64,000 nucleotides of DNA from CALDTK01 sp045110575 (GTDB lineage: Bacteria > Bacteroidota > Bacteroidia > Chitinophagales > Saprospiraceae). A model generated the notes under the pieces. The model was not told the DNA's origin and searched no databases. It saw only the letters and a list, made by a program, of their open reading frames with translations. Made by a program: the position numbers and the translations under genes. Shown piece by piece: positions 35,063 through 45,081 of the stretch (position 1 is the stretch's first letter; every line of letters begins with the position of its first letter). The stretch covers positions 1 through 64,000 of the forward strand of contig JBGCGF010000033.1 of NCBI GenBank assembly GCA_045110575.1. Direction: 5' to 3'.

Positions 35063-36550
35063 ATGCACTATGCAAAGTCTTTCTTTCAATCCCGCATGCT
35101 CTGGTTGGCCCTTGGCCTGCCTTTGCTGATGTTTGCTTGCGCCAAAACCGCCGATATCTCCATTACGCAGGTGCGAAACGTGGGTTGGAAAAGCAAGAAG
35201 ATCGCTGCCGAACCGCAGTTAGTAGACGGAGATGCAGACCGGGGTTTCGCTTACATGAAAGCAGGGGCTTACTTAGGTACAGGTCTTCCAGCTGGATTTA
35301 TAAAGGCGGCGATCAAGCGTGATTCAATCAAGTTTTTGTCTAACTCTGGAATCGTGACACCACACGGTATCGCGTTTTTCGAATCAGCAAATGGCGTTGA
35401 GGTGACCAACGGTACATGCTTTACCTGTCATGCAGGAGCTATCGCGGGTGACACCCTTTTGGGAATCGGCAACTCCTTAGCTGATTACAGGGGCAACCTT
35501 CACCTTGCGGCAAAACTCCTCAATACGCGCATGAAAATGACGTACGATGAGTCTGATCCTGAGTATGTGCAGTATGAAGATTTTGGCAAGTACTTCTTGG
35601 CAATGACAGAAGGGACGCAGACCAATAATCCGGGCGTCAATCCAGCTGCTCGCATTGCAGAGACGATTATGCGGTATCGTGATCCGCAAACGTTGGAATA
35701 TGTGGCCGAGCCGGCCTACGAAATCGAGAATTACAACATCGCCAGTGACACGCCACCGCTTTGGAATGTGGCGAAGAAGAACTCACTTTACTACACCGCC
35801 GTTGGTCGCGGAGATATGACGAAGCTGCTCTTTCAGGCAAGTGTCCTCGGTATTCCAGATAGCACGCAAGCGCGTGAAGCTCAAAAGACGTTTGTCGATG
35901 TACTTGCCTGGCTTCGAGCACTCGAACCGCCGAAGTATACGGGGGAGGTAGATCCTGTTTTGGCGAAAGCTGGACAACTCGTCTTTGAAGACAATTGCTC
36001 AGGCTGCCACGGCACGTATGGTGCGATTGGAGGCGACCGCACTGACGATACGTATCCAAACAAGGTGGTGAGTGTCGATGTATTACGCACGGATCCTTTG
36101 TATGCGAGCTACGCTGTGAACAGCGGTATCACTGATTGGTACAACCGCAGCTGGTTTGCAACGAGCTACCCGCAAAGTCGATTTGAGCCTGAGGCAGGAT
36201 ATGTAGCGCCACCTTTAGATGGCATTTGGGCGACGGCGCCATACTTGCACAATGGGTCCGTCCCAACGATTGGAGCGTTATTAAATAGCTATGAGCGTCC
36301 GAAATATTGGGCGCGATATTCGCCTGGAGCCGGCACTGAGCGTAGTCGAAGTGGCAAAACCCCAGTTGGTGAAGCTGACGAGTATGACCACGAGCGTTTG
36401 GGCTGGAAAGTGCAGGTGCGCGAGAATGCAAAAGGTAAGTTTACTTATGACACGACCTTGCCTGGATATGGAAAGGGCGGGCACACGTTTGGTGATCACT
36501 TGAGTGTGGATGAGCGTGCAGAGGTGATTGAGTATTTGAAGACGTTGTAG
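35063..36550 (+). CDS. Di-heme c-type cytochrome lipoprotein (RoxA/MauG-like)
   Basis: About 495 aa from the ATG at 35063, which starts a lipoprotein signal (LPLLMFAC, lipid Cys26). The upstream open frame overlaps the divergent GNAT gene and is not used. Two heme-binding motifs are visible: C119-F-T-C122-H123 and C312-S-G-C315-H316. The intervening PHGIAFFESANG and the C-terminal APYLHNGSVPTIGALLNSYERP are typical of the RoxA/rubber-oxygenase and di-heme peroxidase-like superfamily. It is anchored in the outer membrane or periplasm and transfers electrons or performs an oxidative reaction. The substrate is unknown. It holds two copies of the 14-base word (35135-35148, 35957-35970). Confidence 0.88.
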   Translation: MHYAKSFFQSRMLWLALGLPLLMFACAKTADISITQVRNVGWKSKKIAAEPQLVDGDADRGFAYMKAGAYLGTGLPAGFIKAAIKRDSIKFLSNSGIVTPHGIAFFESANGVEVTNGTCFTCHAGAIAGDTLLGIGNSLADYRGNLHLAAKLLNTRMKMTYDESDPEYVQYEDFGKYFLAMTEGTQTNNPGVNPAARIAETIMRYRDPQTLEYVAEPAYEIENYNIASDTPPLWNVAKKNSLYYTAVGRGDMTKLLFQASVLGIPDSTQAREAQKTFVDVLAWLRALEPPKYTGEVDPVLAKAGQLVFEDNCSGCHGTYGAIGGDRTDDTYPNKVVSVDVLRTDPLYASYAVNSGITDWYNRSWFATSYPQSRFEPEAGYVAPPLDGIWATAPYLHNGSVPTIGALLNSYERPKYWARYSPGAGTERSRSGKTPVGEADEYDHERLGWKVQVRENAKGKFTYDTTLPGYGKGGHTFGDHLSVDERAEVIEYLKTL

Positions 36551-36593
36551 GTCTATTGACACTGTCCTTTAGCGAATAGTATCGGCAGATTAA

Positions 36594-38222
36594 CTACACA
36601 ATCACAGCATCAACAGTCTGCAACTCAGCAAGCACCTCCACCTTTTCTAATTCCTGTGAAAATTCAACACCTTGCATTTTCAAGCTTTGGATACGATAGA
36701 GGTAAGCTGCACCTTCCATTATTTGCTCTGCAACTTCAGCTACCTTTCTATTTTCGTAATGCTCTAAGTAGGACCCTTTTGCCCAATCATTGAAGGCACC
36801 CATCGATGGCCCACACCAGATTTGGTAATCTAAGATTCGATCAGGAGTTCCCGCATTTGCCCAATTGGAAGACAAGCCTAAGTACCACCTGAAGATCAAA
36901 GCCATTTTCCGGCGCGGATTATTTTTGGCGCGTTTTATCTGTTCTGGATCTCGCTGTTCGAAAAATTCAATGCACGATTGCCAGATTACTTCTAGCGGTT
37001 TTCTGAAAACTTTTTCCTCTAGGTTTTGGCGCTCAGCTGCAGGGATTTCATCAATCGACTCATAGGTTTTGTAATAGTGATATAGCTTCTTAGCTCTTGG
37101 GCCGAAGAGTGTCCCTCGTTTCAATACTTGCAAATCGACGCCCATCTCAAACATGTCGGATGCAGGAGCGCCCATCACATCGGTGGATTCTACCACTTGC
37201 AGTAACTTCCGTACATGCTCAGAGGTGCCAGCTTCTATGCATGCTTGATTGACACTTCCGGTGACTATGTAAGCAGCACCCATCATGAAGGCTGCTAGTG
37301 CAGAGCCAGGAGTGGAGATACCACCTGCGGCTCCGATTCTAATCTTGGAAAGAAACGAGGTTTGCTTCTGCATCTCATCTCTCAATTGAATAATAATCGG
37401 CAACAAAGCAACAAGAGGTCGATTATCGGTATGCCCACCCGAATCTGCTTCAACGGTAATGTCGTCGGCCATCGGTACTAGTTTTGCTAGCTCCGCTTGT
37501 TCTGCTGTGATTTTTCCTTTCACTAACAAGGATTGCACAAATTCTTCTGGTGGTGCCTTCATGAATGGAATAGCAACTTCCTTTCTGGAGATTTTTGCAA
37601 TGACTTTATTTCCGATGACGAGGTTGTTCTCTGCATCTCTGCTAAGTCCTGCTAGCCTGTAGTGAACAATATTTTCCGTCAATGCTAAGAAGGCAGATGC
37701 TTCCACAACCTTCACTCCTTTGTCCAAAAATAGATCGACCGCAGCGGCTTCCAATGCTTGTTCGGATGGCGAGTGGATCAAGTTGACTGCATACGTTTGA
37801 TGGAGTAAATGAGCTTGAATCGTATGGAGTGACTCAATGATTTTTTCAGGAACCTGACCCGCTGCGCCATAAGACGCTAATAAATTAGCCTTTCCTATAG
37901 CAATGACTAGATCTGCCGATGCGATCCCATTTGCCATTGCACCTGTTTTGTAGGCGTACTTAAGCTTGTAGTCTGCACGGAAAGTTGGATCTCCTAACTG
38001 TGAAGCTGTCATCGGACTTGTCATCGCTAATACCTGCAACCCCCGGCCTTCTGACACTAGCGTTCCTGTATTACTAACGCCAATTCTCCCGTTAAAATCC
38101 TTTAGGACGTAACAAGGCTTGTCCGTCTGCCTTAGTTTTTCTCGTATTCCGTCAACATCGAAAACGATGTCTCGGGGAGAACCTTGCCAAAATAACTGCT
38201 GAGGTGTTCCGTTGAAATTCAT
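36594..38222 (-). CDS. pfaD: PfaD-type enoyl reductase of the PUFA synthase
   Basis: 542 aa, the last gene of the pfa operon, 34 bp after the KS-CLF-AT-DH-DH gene. It is an FMN-dependent nitropropane-dioxygenase-like TIM barrel that reduces enoyl-ACP in trans. Visible parts are the N-terminal PfaD extension (TPQQLFWQGSPRDIVFDVDG, KPCYVLKDFNGRIGVSNTGT), the FMN region ITVEADSGGHTDNRPLVALLP with IRIGAAGGISTPGSALAAFM, and the C-terminal helical segment RRKMALIFRWYLGLSSNWANAG. PfaD is diagnostic for pfa clusters. The family and role are well supported, but the fatty acid produced cannot be told from sequence. Confidence 0.95.
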   Translation of the reverse strand: MNFNGTPQQLFWQGSPRDIVFDVDGIREKLRQTDKPCYVLKDFNGRIGVSNTGTLVSEGRGLQVLAMTSPMTASQLGDPTFRADYKLKYAYKTGAMANGIASADLVIAIGKANLLASYGAAGQVPEKIIESLHTIQAHLLHQTYAVNLIHSPSEQALEAAAVDLFLDKGVKVVEASAFLALTENIVHYRLAGLSRDAENNLVIGNKVIAKISRKEVAIPFMKAPPEEFVQSLLVKGKITAEQAELAKLVPMADDITVEADSGGHTDNRPLVALLPIIIQLRDEMQKQTSFLSKIRIGAAGGISTPGSALAAFMMGAAYIVTGSVNQACIEAGTSEHVRKLLQVVESTDVMGAPASDMFEMGVDLQVLKRGTLFGPRAKKLYHYYKTYESIDEIPAAERQNLEEKVFRKPLEVIWQSCIEFFEQRDPEQIKRAKNNPRRKMALIFRWYLGLSSNWANAGTPDRILDYQIWCGPSMGAFNDWAKGSYLEHYENRKVAEVAEQIMEGAAYLYRIQSLKMQGVEFSQELEKVEVLAELQTVDAVIV

Positions 38223-38256
38223 ACTTTTCTTCTTTATTATTAACTACAGTTATTCT

Positions 38257-41200
38257 CTAAGCCTCCTGAATACCCAACGCAATGTCGGTGACCTGGTAGA
38301 TGCGCATTTTGCCATTCCACAAAAATGCTTCGGCAACGATGACCAATTGTTCTTCTCGTTTCTTTATTGCTTTGATGTGTACTTCCAAGTGCATTTCTTT
38401 GACTGGAAGTAGTATTTGACCACGATATTTCCAGACCGTTTTATGGTTTGAAACCTGAACGAATTTAGGAGATTTGAAAGCTGTTCCGAGGTTTTGCTGT
38501 AAAGCGAAAACCTGCATTGCCTGTAAGATCGATTCCACACCAAGGGAACCAGGCATCACTGGGTCTTGGTAGAAATGGCAAGTGAAAAACCAGTCGTACG
38601 TTTTGACAAACTTCGTAGCGTGGATATACCCTTTCCCAAATTGCCCTTTGTCTTTCGCAATAATCAATTCATGCAGCATGTTTAATTGATCGCTTGCCAA
38701 ACGGTAGTGTGGTTTCGCTTCTGGAGCTTTGAATAACTTCATTTTACCGTAAAGCGAGTCCAACTTAATTCTCATATAATCAGTCGGATCCAATTGCTCG
38801 GTTTTATACCAGGCAGGAATCTCCCCGCCTTTATCCAAGCCGCCCTGAGCTGCTAATGCTTCCGCAGTGAAAAATCCAAACGAAGAATTTCCTTTGTAGA
38901 AAAGGTGGCCGTCAATCGATAGCTCAAACGTGTATCGTTGTAAGATGGTCTCGCCATAAGCAATAGAGGAAACTAGTACGGATTTATTGGTAATCGTTTT
39001 TCCTCTAAAATCTGTCCCCGTTGGAAGTGCGAATGTTTCACCGTCGCCATCCAAATTTCGGAGGTACAAGTCCTTATCTGGAAATTGTAAAGTGCTTCCC
39101 ATGTATGCACCTAGCAATCCACAAGGTTGCAATGCAATCTCCATCAACATGGAGTAGGGCATTGTGATGTTAGAGTTTTGTAGGTAATACCATGCGTCTT
39201 CTGGAACATCGTATTCTGCTATGATTGGAACGTCCTTGGAAAAGTCTCCTTTTGTTCCGTCTACACTCAAAATTCTGGAAATCAATTGTAAATCAGAATT
39301 GGGTTGACGAGACATTTTGCGACCGTTATAAATCGCAAAGTCAGGTCCAAAACATTCTGTCATGTTGCCCAATGCAAAAGTGGTGATGTCCTTTTCATTC
39401 ATCAATGCACCTTCAGAGCGCGGGGCGATTTTTACCCCTTCCGTTGGGTCTAGGTATTTTGGATTCGATTTCTCTCGCAGCTGTAAGCCCAGGTTTTCGA
39501 AGTGAACCGTGATGACACCGTCCGAAATGATTTCCAAGTCACCGATCACGTATGGATCAGGGAAAAGGCCAATCTCTTTTATCTCTAGCTTGTAAATGAG
39601 TTTGGTATCAGCCGTAGGAGTTACTTGTTTCCGACAACGCACTCTTTGTCTTAAACCAAAAATGGGTTGAAAGCGCGCGTCTTTAGTCATTCGTTGTAGC
39701 CCGAGCATCAACATGAAAAAGCGCAACAAATTCCCTCCACCTTCTGCCTGTAAAGATCCTGCCAGTACCTCGTCATCTCTGAAATGGCAGGGGAAGTACC
39801 AGTCATCGGGATGCAGGTCTTTTTCGGCAATAATGTAACCTAAGCCGTACGCTCCTCCGGTTAGATCTACAGAGGTAATACGATCTAGTAAGAGAATTTT
39901 TTCCGGTGGAATGCGCAGAGATGAATTACGACCATTAGGGAAATAAGAAATGTCATCAAAGCATTTCTCAATATCTCCATCAATTAAGTACTGTAAATCT
40001 TGCTTTGAAAAGGAAGTCTTTTGAGTATTCAGTAAAGGAGTGAAATATTTTCGTTCTGCATTTTTTCTCGCTTCTATTTCGCTATTGGCATAAACGACAC
40101 CGGCGCCATCTGTCAGTTGATTATCTGCGAAAAAGCCGGCGCAGCCGCCGTCCATTTTTAGTACCAATCGATCTTGGACATAGCAGAAATAGCTGAAGAA
40201 GAATATCAAATTGTCTCCGTTACGTACAAAGGAATCGATCGATATGTCATACCGTAAAGTTTGACCTTCGTAAGGCAAATCGTCCATGAAGGTCAACGTG
40301 CAGTCCAGTAATCTATAGACGAGGTTTCCTTTGTTTTGAAGGTCGATTCCTAAGTAAGAAATGAGAAGCAAGTCACATTGACCAGATTCCACACAAACAG
40401 CGGAAGGGATCTGTTGATCAGTAGTGTACCATGCATTATATGGGATATCATACTCGGTGGTCATCGTTGAAGGCTGATAAACCCCGAGCTTTGCATTCAT
40501 CTTTGTCACTCGACTCACGAGCAAATATGGATGCATTGGTAACATTACTCGACGGCGATAGGTGTCGATAATTGCATACTCTGGACCGAAAACATTAGCA
40601 ATTTTTCCGGTAGCAAATTCTTCCAAGTCTTGTTGCGAAAAGACAATCTCTTTGCCTTCTAATTGTTCGCCAGCTTCAAAATTTTGGAGCCGTAGTCCGT
40701 TCTCTCCTACTGCGTTTTTTGAAGTTGCGGTAGCTTTCCCGTTCTTTAAAGTAGATGTATTCATAGTTGAACTTCTTCTTTTGACTTTACTGAAATTTGT
40801 TGTGATTGATTGGTCCCCATTAGTTCTGGCGCTTGTAGAACCAACTAATGAACTGGACTCGTCTAGTTCATTGCCTGCCGTGACAAATGCCTTTTTGGTG
40901 GCCCTTTTTTCCTGTTTGGCATTTCTAATCCTACTGAAATACGCTACTATATGCTCTTCTTCAAATAATTCTCCCAGAGGCGTTCCTCCAGGGATTATTT
41001 TCTTCATGAACTGGCGTTGCCTGGTGGACTCTTCTGTTTTTGGAAATAGTATCGAGAGGTCTAACTGGACACCGTGACTGGTCAATTGCGCCAGTAGGTT
41101 GACTAAATTACTACTATCAGATTTCCCCTTTTGATCCATCGCAATGGCATGATGCGTTTTGCCCTTTAGATTTTCTTGAATCCAATTGGTACAAGTTGCA

Positions 41201-44200
41201 TTAGCGCCGACTTCAATGAAAATACGAGCTCCAGCATTGTAGACGGTCTGGAGAGTTTTGGGGAAGTCGACTTTTTGAACGCAGACCGCTACTGAGTTTT
41301 CAGCAATCTCTTGACTATTGAGTCCTATCTTATTTTGGGTAATGCTCGAGTAAAAGTCAATCGGCGGATGGCTGGCAAGTTCAAACTTGTGCATGTCCAA
41401 CAGCCCTTCTTTTTCTTGAATGCAAAAATCATGGTGAATTACATTTTGAAATGGAACTAGGATAGAATGACAGTCTAGTTCGGTAGCAATTTGCTTGCAA
41501 GTTTCTTTGTCACCTGAAACGATGACTTCTACGTCTGTATTGATGAAAGTCAAAAAGACTTCTTCTTTTCCTTCTATCAGCTCCTCTACTTTGTGCCGTG
41601 GTGCCAACAAGACAAGACTAACCCACTTGTCTCTAGCGGTCTGATTATCAATACCCCAATGTTCTGCCAGTAGCTCTAATTTGCCAGCAAAACGATTTTT
41701 GAAAATTGACGATTTTCTGAACTTTTTAGCACCACTAGGATGCCATAAGCCTAAGGAGTACCACATGCTACTGCATTCTCCCATACTATATCCAAATGCA
41801 ATGTCTGGGGTCAGCTTAAAGTAGTCTCGTAAGATCTCAGTGAAGATGACCGAGTAAAAGACTCCTGAAGACATCATCGCTATTGAATCATCATAGATAT
41901 TGGGCGCGACTTCATCTACGCACTTTAGTTTTGGGTATAAGTAGTCTTCATTGATGAATTGACTAAGGTTCCCAACCTTTTTCTCATATCGTGTTAATAG
42001 CTCAGGGAACAATTGAAAAATATCTCTACCTAAGCTCGTATATGCTGTTGCAGAACCTGGGTAAACAAAAGCCACTTTCCTTTCTGGTCCTAGTGGGGTA
42101 GGGGTGAAATAGCTTCCGGTAGGCGTTTTAAGTACTTTGTTCTTTTGAAATGAGTCGGATAGTTGTTTTTGAAAATACTGAATCTCTTTGCGTAAGCTAT
42201 TTTTAGTGGAAGCGATTAGTACAATTGAATAGTTGAACTGTTTATCGCAAGAGTTATCGTAAAAATATTTAGCTATTGAGCTTAGTTCTTGACTGGACTC
42301 CAGTTTTGATTGCAATAAGGCTAACTGTGCGAACAGCGCTTCATCGTTTTTACCAGCCAATACGAATAAGTTAGGTATCTGATTTTGTAAAAATGACAGG
42401 TTATGGCTTTGCTCTACTGTTGAGCTAGATAGCTGAATCTGAATATCTCCTACTCCATTGACTGCTGCTTTTCTTTTCGTTTCTGCTTTCGCCAAAACCC
42501 AAGGTCGAGATTGAGATGGAAAGTAATAAGCTGAGTTGAGGAATTTAATGTTTTGTGGAGCCGTCCAGTTGGGAATTCCAGGAATGAAACGATGGTACAT
42601 GCATAGTGATGTCTTTATCAAACTAGCCATTCCAGAAGCAGCAAACGTGTGCCCAATGTTCGATTTTACCGAGCCTAGAGCTGTTGGTTTAGTGAGATCG
42701 GATCGAAGTAGTTTTTCTTGTTCGTTTTGATCTTGTGACGTTATGCCTGTAGCGGCGAGCTCTATGTAATCGAAGGACTTTTGAGAAGTGGTCCCGATTT
42801 CATCAATTATGGAATAGACTTTTTCATGCTGCAGACTATTCTTACTCTTAAGTACAACGGCACCTGCACCTTCTCCAATCATCCAGCCTTCATTACCTGT
42901 ATCATAGGAAAAGGAGGGTTTGGACTTGGTATTTTTTGGATGCTTCTTTTGCCTTAATAGTACATTTTCAAGTCCACCTGAAAAGTCTACGGCTCCTACC
43001 ACAACAGCGTCTACTTCCCCTAATGACAGCATGTTCTGTGCAATCTCTAATGCCTTGAACACTGAATTCTCACCGCATGAAACGGTAAACGCAGCACCTG
43101 AAAAGTCCCATAAAGCACTGATCCTGCTAGCCATTAGATTTCCAATGAAGCTGGTAAATTCACTCGGGGCAGGCTTTCCCTCTCTGTGGTAAATCCCTTT
43201 CTTTGTCAGTTTAATGAGTTCGGCTTCTTCCTCTTCTTCTAATTCTAGTCCAGCCTTTTCCAAGGCCTCTTTTATTTGCCATTCTACGTCCCATCTGGCG
43301 AGACATTGATGAATGGCTAGTTCTGTTTCCATCGCTACCAGAACGGCTACATTTTTGTGCTCTTGTAAGCCTGCATCTTTGATTGCATTGTCTGTTACTT
43401 TGAGTAGCAACGCTTGTTGAGGATGTAAATGTTCTGCTTCTTTTGGTTGGATTTTATACCTTAATAAGTCAATTTCAAATTCGTCAATGTATGCGCCTTT
43501 AGGGGCAGTTCCATTTTCAAAGCCGTATTTTTCAAGCAACGCGCTGTTGGCCTCTATTCCTTTCCATCGGTTTTTGGGAAGTGAGCGTAACTGTTGCTCT
43601 CCATTATAAATAGTGTGGTAAAAGGATTCTAAGGTTTTGCAGCCTCCAAAGTGAGCATCCATTCCAACGATTGCCATCGCTTTTCTTGGCACTGCTAGAT
43701 GAACGCTTGCTTTGTTTTTTTCTTGGCCTACGTAACTTTGAACCACCATGTGTGCGTTCGTGCCACCAAAACCGAATGAATTAATTCCGGCCTGTTTTTG
43801 CTTGCCTTTCCACGGTGTATGCTTTACGATCATTCCGTCGTCACCTTCCCAGTTGCTAGTTGATGTAATCGGGTTTTTCAGATTGATATTTGGAGGGATC
43901 ACTTCATGCTGCATAGCTAGTAGAACCTTTAATAAACCTGTCATTCCTGCTGCTGTCAGCAAATGGCCCATGTTAGACTTTACAGAACCGAGTAGGGGAC
44001 GCGTATCATGGTTTGAAAAGAAATTAGCGATGGAGTTTAGTTCCGTGATATCTCCAAGAGGCGTACCCGTAGCATGGCACTCGATATAGGACGTATCCTG
44101 AGGTGAAATCTCTTTATTAGCATACGTCCGCTCGAATGCTAAATTTTGTCCCTTTGGATTTGGGCTAAGTAAGAATTTTCCGCGTCCATCGTTTGACAAA

Positions 44201-45069
44201 CCTATTCCGCCTACAAGTCCGAGTATTTTATCCCCGTCTCTTTCTGCATCTTCTAGCCTTTTCAGCAAAACCATTCCCGCGCCCTCAGAAGAAACTAACC
44301 CTGCAGATGCTTCATCGAATGGGACAAATTTTTGATCCATCGGTGAGTACGCATGGAAAATGGAAAACCCCATGTGGATGAATAGCTGGTCGGATGCACT
44401 AACCGCGCCAGCCAGCATCATGTCTGCCTTACCGGTTAGTAATTCATCACAGGCCAGTTTTATAGCGTAGAGGGAAGTTGCACAAGCTGCATCTAAGGCA
44501 TAGTGCGTTTTTCCAAGCGCCAATGCTTTGCTTACCATTTCAGAAGGCGTGCATGTCAATACCTCATTTTCTGGTGGAACTTGTTGGTGGTCTTTTATCC
44601 TAAACTCTGGAGCGTTCAATAACTCTTGAATGTTGGACTCCAAGGATCGACAGTATATGTCTGCTATTGATTGGTGGGAAGAGCTAGTCGGGAAGGATAA
44701 ATTCCCAAGAATCAACCCGCAGTTTTTCAATTGTTCTTTTGCTTGATGATAGCCACCATCAATGAGTGCTTCCTTAGCGGTGTACAGAGACCATTGATAT
44801 AATTTGTCTTGTTTGCTCAAATAGTCCGCTGATAACTCAAAGCCATTAGGGTCGAATTGAAAATCACGGATATAGCCTCCACGAATAGAATAACATCGGT
44901 CTTCGATTCCTTTTTCTGGATGGAAAATTGATGCAGGATCTACCCCGAAATCTTGCTGTGTGGCATGACTGGTCAGGTCTTTTTCAGACATTAAGTTTTC
45001 CCAGAACTCCTTCGGTGTCGAAGCTCCTGGGAAAAGTGCAGATGTTCCTATGATGGCTATTTTGGACAT
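38257..45069 (-). CDS. pfaC: PfaC-like synthase subunit with embedded AT: KS-CLF-AT-DH-DH
   Basis: 2270 aa. Residues 1-445 are a ketosynthase with active-site Cys196 (DAACATS), His332 (ECHATGTPLGD) and His369 (SVKSNMGH). Residues 465-870 are a second KS-like domain. It keeps Cys665 (SCGENS) and the SNIGH motif but has AATG where His is needed, so it is probably a chain-length factor. Residues 995-1330 are an acyltransferase with Ser1095 in GYSMGECS, the PfaB-type activity fused in. After a Ser/Thr/Lys-rich linker, two FabA-like double hot-dog dehydratases follow at about 1480-1870 and 1890-2260, with His1762 (CHFRDDEVLAGSLQAEGG) and His2165 (CHFYQDPVMPGSLGVES). In Shewanella-type clusters AT is a separate PfaB and PfaC is KS-CLF-DH-DH. 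One 14-base word lies at 42485-42498. Confidence 0.92.
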   Translation of the reverse strand: MSKIAIIGTSALFPGASTPKEFWENLMSEKDLTSHATQQDFGVDPASIFHPEKGIEDRCYSIRGGYIRDFQFDPNGFELSADYLSKQDKLYQWSLYTAKEALIDGGYHQAKEQLKNCGLILGNLSFPTSSSHQSIADIYCRSLESNIQELLNAPEFRIKDHQQVPPENEVLTCTPSEMVSKALALGKTHYALDAACATSLYAIKLACDELLTGKADMMLAGAVSASDQLFIHMGFSIFHAYSPMDQKFVPFDEASAGLVSSEGAGMVLLKRLEDAERDGDKILGLVGGIGLSNDGRGKFLLSPNPKGQNLAFERTYANKEISPQDTSYIECHATGTPLGDITELNSIANFFSNHDTRPLLGSVKSNMGHLLTAAGMTGLLKVLLAMQHEVIPPNINLKNPITSTSNWEGDDGMIVKHTPWKGKQKQAGINSFGFGGTNAHMVVQSYVGQEKNKASVHLAVPRKAMAIVGMDAHFGGCKTLESFYHTIYNGEQQLRSLPKNRWKGIEANSALLEKYGFENGTAPKGAYIDEFEIDLLRYKIQPKEAEHLHPQQALLLKVTDNAIKDAGLQEHKNVAVLVAMETELAIHQCLARWDVEWQIKEALEKAGLELEEEEEAELIKLTKKGIYHREGKPAPSEFTSFIGNLMASRISALWDFSGAAFTVSCGENSVFKALEIAQNMLSLGEVDAVVVGAVDFSGGLENVLLRQKKHPKNTKSKPSFSYDTGNEGWMIGEGAGAVVLKSKNSLQHEKVYSIIDEIGTTSQKSFDYIELAATGITSQDQNEQEKLLRSDLTKPTALGSVKSNIGHTFAASGMASLIKTSLCMYHRFIPGIPNWTAPQNIKFLNSAYYFPSQSRPWVLAKAETKRKAAVNGVGDIQIQLSSSTVEQSHNLSFLQNQIPNLFVLAGKNDEALFAQLALLQSKLESSQELSSIAKYFYDNSCDKQFNYSIVLIASTKNSLRKEIQYFQKQLSDSFQKNKVLKTPTGSYFTPTPLGPERKVAFVYPGSATAYTSLGRDIFQLFPELLTRYEKKVGNLSQFINEDYLYPKLKCVDEVAPNIYDDSIAMMSSGVFYSVIFTEILRDYFKLTPDIAFGYSMGECSSMWYSLGLWHPSGAKKFRKSSIFKNRFAGKLELLAEHWGIDNQTARDKWVSLVLLAPRHKVEELIEGKEEVFLTFINTDVEVIVSGDKETCKQIATELDCHSILVPFQNVIHHDFCIQEKEGLLDMHKFELASHPPIDFYSSITQNKIGLNSQEIAENSVAVCVQKVDFPKTLQTVYNAGARIFIEVGANATCTNWIQENLKGKTHHAIAMDQKGKSDSSNLVNLLAQLTSHGVQLDLSILFPKTEESTRQRQFMKKIIPGGTPLGELFEEEHIVAYFSRIRNAKQEKRATKKAFVTAGNELDESSSLVGSTSARTNGDQSITTNFSKVKRRSSTMNTSTLKNGKATATSKNAVGENGLRLQNFEAGEQLEGKEIVFSQQDLEEFATGKIANVFGPEYAIIDTYRRRVMLPMHPYLLVSRVTKMNAKLGVYQPSTMTTEYDIPYNAWYTTDQQIPSAVCVESGQCDLLLISYLGIDLQNKGNLVYRLLDCTLTFMDDLPYEGQTLRYDISIDSFVRNGDNLIFFFSYFCYVQDRLVLKMDGGCAGFFADNQLTDGAGVVYANSEIEARKNAERKYFTPLLNTQKTSFSKQDLQYLIDGDIEKCFDDISYFPNGRNSSLRIPPEKILLLDRITSVDLTGGAYGLGYIIAEKDLHPDDWYFPCHFRDDEVLAGSLQAEGGGNLLRFFMLMLGLQRMTKDARFQPIFGLRQRVRCRKQVTPTADTKLIYKLEIKEIGLFPDPYVIGDLEIISDGVITVHFENLGLQLREKSNPKYLDPTEGVKIAPRSEGALMNEKDITTFALGNMTECFGPDFAIYNGRKMSRQPNSDLQLISRILSVDGTKGDFSKDVPIIAEYDVPEDAWYYLQNSNITMPYSMLMEIALQPCGLLGAYMGSTLQFPDKDLYLRNLDGDGETFALPTGTDFRGKTITNKSVLVSSIAYGETILQRYTFELSIDGHLFYKGNSSFGFFTAEALAAQGGLDKGGEIPAWYKTEQLDPTDYMRIKLDSLYGKMKLFKAPEAKPHYRLASDQLNMLHELIIAKDKGQFGKGYIHATKFVKTYDWFFTCHFYQDPVMPGSLGVESILQAMQVFALQQNLGTAFKSPKFVQVSNHKTVWKYRGQILLPVKEMHLEVHIKAIKKREEQLVIVAEAFLWNGKMRIYQVTDIALGIQEA

Positions 45070-45081
45070 TATATTTCAGTT

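Noticed and set aside
40562..41077. 171-aa plus-strand frame opposite the AT-DH linker of the KS-CLF-AT-DH-DH gene
   Set aside because: It mirrors the low-complexity Ser/Thr/Lys linker and has no independent features.
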